Below are positions 8,263 through 12,241 of a stretch of DNA of 12,241 nt, in pieces. The stretch lies in contig UQLX01000050.1 of NCBI GenBank assembly GCA_900541985.1, positions 1-12,241 on the forward strand, read 5' to 3'. Source of the stretch: an uncultured Blautia sp. GTDB taxonomy: Bacteria > Bacillota > Clostridia > Lachnospirales > Lachnospiraceae. The stretch's first letter is position 1, and each line of letters starts with the position of its first letter. A program made the position numbers and the translations under genes. The notes beneath the pieces were generated by a model. It had not been told where the DNA came from and did no database searches. It was given only the letters and a program-made list of their open reading frames with translations.

Positions 8263-8280
8263 GTGTTAAAGAATTGACAA
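8263..8280. promoter_or_regulatory. Rex-like redox operator over the pflB -35 box
   Basis: The 18 bases read GTGTTAA-AGAA-TTGACAA. The Rex operator known from Firmicutes is TTGTTAA-N4-TTAACAA, so 12 of the 14 specified bases match, with one mismatch in each half and the correct four-base centre. Its right half contains the TTGACA -35 box of the pfl promoter, so a bound repressor would block RNA polymerase. Rex repressing pfl and alcohol dehydrogenase genes at low NADH/NAD+ is established in other Firmicutes. Use here is inferred. Confidence 0.55.
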
Positions 8281-8302
8281 TCCACTAAATCTGGTATAAA
8301 CT
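8274..8302 (+). promoter_or_regulatory. pflBA promoter
   Basis: A consensus -35 TTGACA is at 8274-8279. Two -10 readings overlap: TATAAA (8295-8300) preceded by TGG, an extended -10 at 15-base spacing, or TAAACT (8297-8302) at 17-base spacing. Either puts the start near 8307-8310, giving a leader of about 90 bases. Confidence 0.7.
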
Positions 8303-8344
8303 TGGCTTGTAAAAAAGGAATTACACTAAATAACCATTAACACA

Positions 8345-8376
8345 GTCCTGCAGGAAAAGAGATAAACTCGCAGGAC
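8345..8376 (+). other. Stem-loop in the pflB leader
   Basis: GTCCTGC (8345-8351) and GCAGGAC (8370-8376) form a perfect 7-bp stem around an 18-base A-rich loop, ending 12 bases before the GAGG ribosome site at 8389-8392. No T-run follows, so it is not a terminator. A role in mRNA stability or translation control is possible. Confidence 0.4.
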
Positions 8377-8399
8377 ATTTATATGAAAGAGGTGCTGAA

Positions 8400-10655
8400 A
8401 TGAAAGATTTTACACAGTGGGAAGGCTTTAATGGAAAGCGCTGGAAAGAAAAAATTGACGTTCGTAACTTTATCAGAATGAACTATACACCATATGATGG
8501 AGATGCTTCTTTCCTGGAAGGACCGACAGAGGCAACAGATAAGCTCTGGGGTAAACTTCAGGAGCTCCAGAAGGAAGAGCGTGCAAAAGGCGGCGTTCTG
8601 GATATGGAAACAGAGGTTGTGACTTCTCTTACCGCATATGGCCCTGGATATATTGATGAAAATCTGAAAGACTTGGAAACTGTTGTAGGTCTTCAGACTG
8701 ACAAGCCGCTGAAACGTGCATTTATGCCTTACGGCGGTATCAAAATGGCTGAAAAAGCATGTGAAACTTACGGCTATGAAGTAAGTGACAAAATTAAAGA
8801 TATTTTTAACAACTATGAGTTTAAAACACATAATCAGGGTGTATTTGACATTTACACACCGGAAATGAAGGTTGCCCGTCACAACAAGATTCTTACCGGT
8901 CTTCCGGATACCTATGGCCGTGGACGTATCGTAGGCGATTACAGACGTGTGGCTCTTTATGGTATCGATGCTCTGATTGAAGGTAAGAAAAAAGACTTTG
9001 CAGCAAGCGACCGTCAGGGTATGAGACGTTATGACTTCCAGCTTCGCGAGGAGATCGCAGATCAGATCCGCGCTCTTGAGGGAATGAAGGCTATGGCTCA
9101 GGCTTATGGTTTCGATATTTCCCAGCCGGCTAAGAATGCAAGAGAAGCATTCCAGTGGCTGTACTTTGGATATCTTGCAGCAATCAAGACTCAGAACGGT
9201 GCTGCAATGAGTGTTGGACGTATTTCTACTTTCCTTGATATCTATATTGAAAGAGATCTTAAGAACGGTACTCTTACAGAGAAAGAGGCTCAGGAGCTTG
9301 TTGACCATATGGTAATGAAATTCCGTATGGTAAAATTTGCACGTATTCCGTCTTACAATCAGCTGTTCTCCGGTGACCCGGTATGGGCAACTCTGGAAGT
9401 AGCAGGTATGGGAATCGACGGACGTCATATGGTAACCAAGAACGACTTCCGTTTCCTTCATACTCTGGAGGATATGGGACCGGCTCCGGAACCAAACCTT
9501 ACCGTACTGTATTCTTCCAGACTGCCTGAGAACTTTAAGAAATATGCAGCAAATATTTCTATTACAACAAGTTCTATCCAGTATGAGAATGATGATGTGA
9601 TGCGTCCGGTATGGGGCGATGACTACAGCATTTGCTGCTGTGTATCTGCTACAGAGACAGGTAAAGAGATTCAGTTCTTCGGCGCTCGTGCAAACCTTGC
9701 AAAATGTCTTCTTTACGCGATCAATGGCGGTGTTGATGAGAAGACAAAACAGCAGGTAGGACCTCAGTATCAGCCGATCACTTCCGAATACCTTGACTAT
9801 GATGAGGTAGTGAAGAAATACGATCAGATGATGGACTGGCTGGCTCATCTGTATGTTGGAACACTGAACATGATCCACTACATGCATGACAAATATTATT
9901 ATGAAGCAGCAGAGATGGCTCTGATCGATACAAAGGTTGACCGTTCTTTTGCAACAGGTATCGCAGGATTTTCTCATGTAGTAGACTCTCTGTCTGCAAT
10001 TAAATATGCAAAGGTGAAAGCAATCCGTGATGAGGATGGAATTACAACAGACTTTGAGGTAGAGGGTGACTTCCCACGCTACGGAAACGATGACGACAGA
10101 GCAGATGAGATTGCAACAAATCTTCTGTCCACCTTCCTTGGCAAACTGAAACACATCCATACATACCGCGATTCCAAACCGACCACATCTATTCTTACCA
10201 TTACTTCTAACGTTGTTTATGGTAAGGCTACGGGATCTCTTCCGGATGGAAGAAAAGCAGGCGAGCCTCTGGCACCTGGTGCTAACCCGTCTTATGGAGC
10301 AGAGCAGAACGGACTTCTTGCTTCCCTGAACTCTGTTGCAAAACTTGACTATGAGGATGCCCTTGACGGTATTTCCAATACACAGACGATCAACCCGGAT
10401 GCTCTGGGTCATAACGATGAGGAGCGTACAGACAATCTGGTTCATGTACTGGACGGATACTTTGATCAGGGTGCACACCATCTGAACGTAAACGTATTTG
10501 GAAAAGAAAAGCTGATCGATGCTATGGAGCATCCGGAAAAAGAAGAGTACGCAAACTTTACGATCCGTGTTTCCGGATATGCGGTTAAATTCATCGACCT
10601 TACAAGAGAGCAGCAGATGGATGTTATTTCCAGAACCTGCCACGCAGAAATGTAA
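8400..10655 (+). CDS. pflB: Formate C-acetyltransferase (pyruvate formate-lyase)
   Basis: This glycyl-radical enzyme converts pyruvate and CoA to acetyl-CoA and formate in anaerobic fermentation, in the cytoplasm. The 751-aa length is close to E. coli PflB (760). The catalytic cysteine pair is C413-C414 in DDYSICCCVSATETGK, with an extra C412 just before it where E. coli has Ala. FFGARANLAK and LYAINGGVDEK follow as in true PFLs rather than glycerol dehydratase-like relatives. The glycyl-radical motif RVSGYAV places the radical on G726, and the C-terminus EQQMDVISRTCHAEM is typical. The start at 8400 has GAGG seven bases upstream. The gene is rich in GGT, CGT and CTT codons compared with its neighbours, as expected for a highly expressed gene. 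It is transcribed with pflA, two bases downstream, from the promoter with the Rex-like site. Confidence 0.97.
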   Translation: MKDFTQWEGFNGKRWKEKIDVRNFIRMNYTPYDGDASFLEGPTEATDKLWGKLQELQKEERAKGGVLDMETEVVTSLTAYGPGYIDENLKDLETVVGLQTDKPLKRAFMPYGGIKMAEKACETYGYEVSDKIKDIFNNYEFKTHNQGVFDIYTPEMKVARHNKILTGLPDTYGRGRIVGDYRRVALYGIDALIEGKKKDFAASDRQGMRRYDFQLREEIADQIRALEGMKAMAQAYGFDISQPAKNAREAFQWLYFGYLAAIKTQNGAAMSVGRISTFLDIYIERDLKNGTLTEKEAQELVDHMVMKFRMVKFARIPSYNQLFSGDPVWATLEVAGMGIDGRHMVTKNDFRFLHTLEDMGPAPEPNLTVLYSSRLPENFKKYAANISITTSSIQYENDDVMRPVWGDDYSICCCVSATETGKEIQFFGARANLAKCLLYAINGGVDEKTKQQVGPQYQPITSEYLDYDEVVKKYDQMMDWLAHLYVGTLNMIHYMHDKYYYEAAEMALIDTKVDRSFATGIAGFSHVVDSLSAIKYAKVKAIRDEDGITTDFEVEGDFPRYGNDDDRADEIATNLLSTFLGKLKHIHTYRDSKPTTSILTITSNVVYGKATGSLPDGRKAGEPLAPGANPSYGAEQNGLLASLNSVAKLDYEDALDGISNTQTINPDALGHNDEERTDNLVHVLDGYFDQGAHHLNVNVFGKEKLIDAMEHPEKEEYANFTIRVSGYAVKFIDLTREQQMDVISRTCHAEM

Positions 10656-10657
10656 GA

Positions 10658-11395
10658 ATGGAAAAAAAAGAGATCAAAGGATATGTTCACTCACTGGAAA
10701 GCTTCGGGTCGGTTGACGGCCCGGGCGTCCGGTATGTGATCTTTTTAAGCGGATGCGGGATGCGCTGCCAGTTCTGTCATAATCCGGATACCTGGAAAAT
10801 GGGACAGGGACAGGAATATACACCTGCCGGGCTTTTGAAAAAAGCTCTCCGCTATAAAAATTACTGGGGAGAAAAAGGCGGGATCACAGTCAGCGGAGGT
10901 GAGCCTCTTCTGCAGATCGATTTCCTGACAGAATTTTTCCGTCTGGCAAAAGAAGCGGGAGTTCATACAACGCTGGATACCAGTGCGAATCCCTATACAG
11001 AGGAAGAACCTTTTTACTCCAAATGGCAGGAGCTTATGAAGTACACAGACCTTGTTCTTCTGGATATCAAACAGATCGATGAGGAAGAGCATGTGAAGCT
11101 TACCGGATGTACCAATCAGAATATTCTTGCCATGGCAGAAAAGCTTTCCGAGATGCATAAGCCTGTATGGATCCGCCATGTGCTTGTGCCCGGCGGAAGC
11201 GATAAGGATGAGTATCTGCACAGACTTGCGGATTTCATCCATACTCTGGAAAATGTGGAAAGAGTAGAAGTCCTTCCCTACCATACGCTTGGAACCTTTA
11301 AGTGGAAAAAACTCGGGATTCCATATCCGCTGGAGGGAGTGAAACCTCCTGCAGAGGAAAGGATAAAAAATGCCAGAGAAATCTTGGGCGCATAA
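10658..11395 (+). CDS. pflA: Pyruvate formate-lyase activating enzyme (radical SAM)
   Basis: This enzyme uses S-adenosylmethionine and a [4Fe-4S] cluster to abstract hydrogen from the PflB glycine (here G726), switching it on. The 245-aa product matches the family length (E. coli 246). It begins with GYVHSLESFGSVDGPGVRYV. The radical-SAM motif CxxxCxxC is C33-C37-C40 (CGMRCQFC), followed by HNPDTW. TVSGGEPLLQ, LVLLDIKQID, IRHVLVPG and VEVLPYHTLGTFKWKKLGIPYPLEGV follow in family order. The start is two bases after the pflB stop. No clear Shine-Dalgarno sequence is visible in the end of pflB, so translation probably relies on coupling. A strong terminator follows about 100 bases downstream. Confidence 0.96.
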   Translation: MEKKEIKGYVHSLESFGSVDGPGVRYVIFLSGCGMRCQFCHNPDTWKMGQGQEYTPAGLLKKALRYKNYWGEKGGITVSGGEPLLQIDFLTEFFRLAKEAGVHTTLDTSANPYTEEEPFYSKWQELMKYTDLVLLDIKQIDEEEHVKLTGCTNQNILAMAEKLSEMHKPVWIRHVLVPGGSDKDEYLHRLADFIHTLENVERVEVLPYHTLGTFKWKKLGIPYPLEGVKPPAEERIKNAREILGA

Positions 11396-11444
11396 GAGTT
11401 TTCTATTATAAAAGAATACCCCTTGTCCTTGTATCATCAAAATG

Positions 11445-11472
11445 ATATGTACCCAGAATTCTGGACACATAT
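11445..11472. repeat. 28-bp near-perfect palindrome
   Basis: The core CCAGAATTCTGG (11453-11464) is a perfect 12-bp palindrome. It is flanked by ATATGT (11445-11450) and its inverted copy ACATAT (11467-11472). Only the AC/AC dinucleotides between core and arms break the symmetry, so 26 of 28 positions are symmetric. Without a loop or a T-run it suits a protein-binding dyad better than a terminator. Confidence 0.7.
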
Positions 11473-11492
11473 TTATGAACTAGGTGGAAATC

Positions 11493-11531
11493 ATGGATGC
11501 TTTCCTGTATCGTACAGGAGGCATCCATTTT
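11493..11531 (+). terminator. Rho-independent terminator of pflBA
   Basis: ATGGATGC (11493-11500) pairs with GCATCCAT (11521-11528), and TCCTGTA pairs with TACAGGA above it around a TCG loop, with one bulged base. This gives about 15 bp of stem, followed by TTTT (11528-11531). Confidence 0.85.
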
Positions 11532-11589
11532 GGGTTCTATTCAGTTGTAACACATGTATTGTAATCCTACAATATCTTTGAGAAAAATG

Positions 11590-11607
11590 TGTCAACTAAT
11601 ATTGACA
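11590..11607. promoter_or_regulatory. Dyad operator candidate over the binding-protein -35 box
   Basis: TGTCAA (11590-11595) and TTGACA (11602-11607) are perfect inverted copies around CTAATA. The right half is itself the -35 box, so a dimeric repressor bound here would block transcription. Half-sites resemble those of the pfl Rex-like site, but the centre is six rather than four bases, so a different regulator is likely. Confidence 0.45.
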
Positions 11608-11630
11608 ACATCATACTGCATTGGTAAAAT
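11602..11630 (+). promoter_or_regulatory. Promoter of the truncated binding-protein gene
   Basis: Consensus TTGACA (11602-11607) and TAAAAT (11625-11630) are 17 bases apart, with TGG just before the -10 (extended -10). Transcription would begin near 11637, about 55 bases before the ATG. Confidence 0.8.
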
Positions 11631-11692
11631 GTATAAAAACTAAGGACATGTGGGTAAAAAATGCACAAGTTCAAAAAAGGAGGTTGTATTAC

Positions 11693-12001
11693 ATGAAAAA
11701 GACTAGCAAAAAACTTTTGGCATTGGCTCTCGTACTGGCGCTGCTCTGTCTGACTGGTTGCGGCGATGGTTCGGGAAAGTCGGGAGGGGATTCTCAAGCT
11801 GGAGATGAGAACACCTTGACTGTTTGGGCATGGGACTCTCAGTTCAATCTGTATTCAATGGAAGAAGCTGCGAAGATATATCAGAAAGATCATCCGGACT
11901 TCAAATTGAATACAGTTGAAATTACATGGGATGATCTGCAGACAAAACTTGGAACAATCATCGGGTCAGGTGACTATTCACAGCCAATGTCATTTACTTA
12001 A
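11693..12001 (+). pseudogene. Truncated sugar ABC transporter substrate-binding lipoprotein
   Basis: The intact family members bind sugars outside the membrane and hand them to an ABC permease; they are usually 400-450 aa. Here only 102 codons remain. The ATG at 11693 follows AAGGAGG (11678-11684). A signal peptide (KKTSKKLLALALVLALLCLTGC) gives lipidated Cys23, then a Gly/Ser linker and NTLTVWAWDSQFNLYSMEEAAKIYQKDHPDFKLN, the typical N-terminal lobe of family 1 extracellular binding proteins. Recognisable similarity stops at GDYSQ (residue 97). The last residues, PMSFT, and the stop TAA look like they come from an insertion-sequence end that begins near 11984. Promoter and ribosome site are intact, so a useless short lipoprotein may still be made. 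A genuine small lipoprotein is possible but less likely. The rest of the gene may lie beyond the element, outside this window. Confidence 0.75.
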
Positions 12002-12037
12002 GGGAATTCCTGACAAAATAGGGAATTCTCTTTTTTT
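12002..12037 (+). terminator. Rho-independent terminator just inside the IS end
   Basis: GGGAATTCCT (12002-12011) pairs with GGGAATTCTC (12021-12030) over ten positions, two of them G-T, with a nine-base loop, then seven T (12031-12037). It would stop transcripts coming from the binding-protein promoter before the transposase gene. Confidence 0.8.
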
Positions 12038-12049
12038 CTACCAGTAACT

Positions 12050-12079
12050 CAAATTTTACTTGACAATACGTCAAATTTG
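12050..12079. repeat. Interrupted inverted repeat in the IS leader
   Basis: TTGAC (12060-12064) and GTCAA (12070-12074) are inverted around AATAC, and CAAATT (12050-12055) with AATTTG (12074-12079) forms an outer, offset pair. TTGACA here resembles a -35 box, but I see no -10 at suitable spacing. Confidence 0.35.
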
Positions 12080-12082
12080 TGC

Positions 12083-12116
12083 GGCTTTTTTCTGTTCAAT
12101 GAATCAGAAAAAAGCC
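12083..12116. repeat. Perfect 12-bp stem-loop in the IS leader
   Basis: GGCTTTTTTCTG (12083-12094) and CAGAAAAAAGCC (12105-12116) are perfect inverted copies around a ten-base loop that can itself fold (TTCA/TGAA). No T-run follows on either strand, so it is an RNA structure or binding site rather than a standard terminator. Confidence 0.7.
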
Positions 12117-12118
12117 AA

Positions 12119-12151
12119 TTAGTTAAGAGATGTTTCTGTTCACTTAACTAA
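12119..12151 (+). promoter_or_regulatory. Hairpin abutting the transposase ribosome site
   Basis: TTAGTTAAG (12119-12127) and CTTAACTAA (12143-12151) form a perfect 9-bp stem with a 15-base loop. The last stem base is the first base of the ribosome site AGGAGG (12151-12156). In RNA this would crowd ribosome binding, as known for several insertion sequences that damp translation of read-through transcripts. Confidence 0.5.
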
Positions 12152-12161
12152 GGAGGCAAAA

Positions 12162-12241
12162 ATGATGTATTCAACTTTTGTAAAACAAATACTTATGGAT
12201 TCAATCCATAAACTTTCTCAGACACCTGAAAATTATGCAGT
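12162..12241 (+). CDS. Transposase N-terminus, IS4-like (partial, runs off the window)
   Basis: Twenty-six codons are present, from ATG at 12162 (a second ATG follows at 12165) and open to the window edge. AGGAGG at 12151-12156 serves both starts, with five or eight bases of spacing; I give the first. The peptide (STFVKQILMDSIHKLSQTPENYAV) resembles N-termini of IS4-family transposases of Clostridia, where a helix is followed by a PxxF/Y pattern and then, beyond what is visible here, a conserved DFxR block. The DDE catalytic residues would be far downstream and cannot be checked. Hairpins and a terminator in the leader fit a transposase gene kept at low expression. A chromosomal gene of another kind cannot be excluded. 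Confidence 0.5.
   Translation, partial: MMYSTFVKQILMDSIHKLSQTPENYA

Larger units (their letters stand above)
11396..11692. other. Non-coding region between pflA and the binding-protein remnant
   Basis: I see no gene in these 297 bases. They hold, in order, the small inverted repeat TATCAT/ATGATA (11432-11447), a 28-bp near-palindrome (11445-11472), the pflA terminator (11493-11531), TATTGTA/TACAATA around ATCC (11557-11574), a dyad over the -35 box (11590-11607), a promoter, and AAGGAGG at 11678-11684. The segment is clearly more AT-rich than the flanking pfl genes. Confidence 0.8.
11984..12241 (+). mobile_element. Left end of an IS4/IS231-like insertion sequence (partial)
   Basis: The binding-protein reading frame loses all family similarity at about 11984. 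The following sequence contains ACTTAAG (11996-12002); IS231-type terminal repeats, as I recall them, also end in ACTTAAG about 12 bases in from the tip. After it come a terminator, strong hairpins and a transposase-like start with a good ribosome site. The exact boundary, the other end and any target duplication cannot be seen, as the window stops inside the element. The family assignment is inferred from the transposase N-terminus and the end sequence, without a database match. Confidence 0.55.

Noticed and set aside
8383..8403. Six-codon reading frame ATG AAA GAG GTG CTG AAA TGA overlapping the pflB start, as a possible leader peptide.
   Set aside because: It has no ribosome site of its own and simply contains the pflB ribosome site; the overlap is likely chance.
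8379..10643. Open reading frame of 754 codons on the minus strand opposite pflB.
   Set aside because: It is the mirror of a strongly codon-biased gene. The translation is rich in Cys, His and Ser without any recognisable domain, has no ribosome site, and pflB is unambiguous on the other strand.
11557..11574. Inverted repeat TATTGTA/TACAATA as an intrinsic terminator or operator.
   Set aside because: The stem is AT-rich and short with no T-run, and it lies about 30 bases upstream of the promoter. It is recorded in the intergenic entry but not claimed as functional.
12060..12088. TTGACA at 12060 as a transposase promoter.
   Set aside because: At 16-18 bases downstream the sequence is GGCTTT-like with no resemblance to a -10 box, and TTGACA is explained by the inverted repeat TTGAC/GTCAA.
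1..12241. CRISPR arrays, tRNA or rRNA genes, toxin-antitoxin pairs, phage or defence genes.
   Set aside because: I looked for regularly spaced repeats, cloverleaf-like sequences and characteristic motifs and saw none; the genes present are housekeeping, transport and fermentation genes plus mobile-element edges.

Overview
The window looks like a chromosomal segment from a Gram-positive gut anaerobe of the Clostridia, most likely Lachnospiraceae. The evidence is indirect but consistent: the pth-mfd-PrsA-like lipoprotein order, a DUF4317 protein, strong AGGAGG-type ribosome binding sites, lipobox lipoproteins and a pyruvate formate-lyase (PFL) pair. No marker gene fixes the species.

Layout. 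(1) Positions 1-46 hold tandem hairpins, possibly the right end of an IS200/IS605-type element lying mostly outside the window. (2) 70-3962 (+): pth and mfd overlap by ATGA, joining translation housekeeping to transcription-coupled repair. (3) 4111-5313 (+): a PrsA/SurA-type parvulin-like lipoprotein with its own promoter and a strong terminator. (4) 5373-6506 (-): a DUF4317 gene of unknown function, convergent with the lipoprotein gene and with a clear sigma-A type promoter. (5) 6720-8147 (+): an AGCS sodium:alanine/glycine symporter that starts at TTG. (6) 8400-11395 (+): pflB-pflA, the fermentative pyruvate formate-lyase and its radical-SAM activase. Their promoter carries a Rex-like operator across the -35 box, and a strong terminator follows. 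(7) 11396-11692: a non-coding stretch with several inverted repeats and a near-consensus promoter. (8) 11693-12001: the first ~97 residues of a sugar ABC transporter binding lipoprotein, cut off. (9) ~11984-12241: apparently the left end of an IS4/IS231-like insertion sequence, with an internal terminator, hairpins and the first codons of a transposase. The window ends inside it.

Working together: PflB and PflA convert pyruvate plus CoA to acetyl-CoA plus formate, and the Rex-like site suggests control by NADH/NAD+. The symporter and the solute-binding protein fragment are separate import functions. The right-hand end records mobile-element damage: the sugar-binding protein has lost about three quarters of its usual length, apparently by IS insertion. 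I saw no CRISPR array, defence island, tRNA or rRNA. The most useful leads are regulatory (the Rex-like site, the dyad over the binding-protein promoter, the 28-bp palindrome) and the insulated leader of the insertion sequence.
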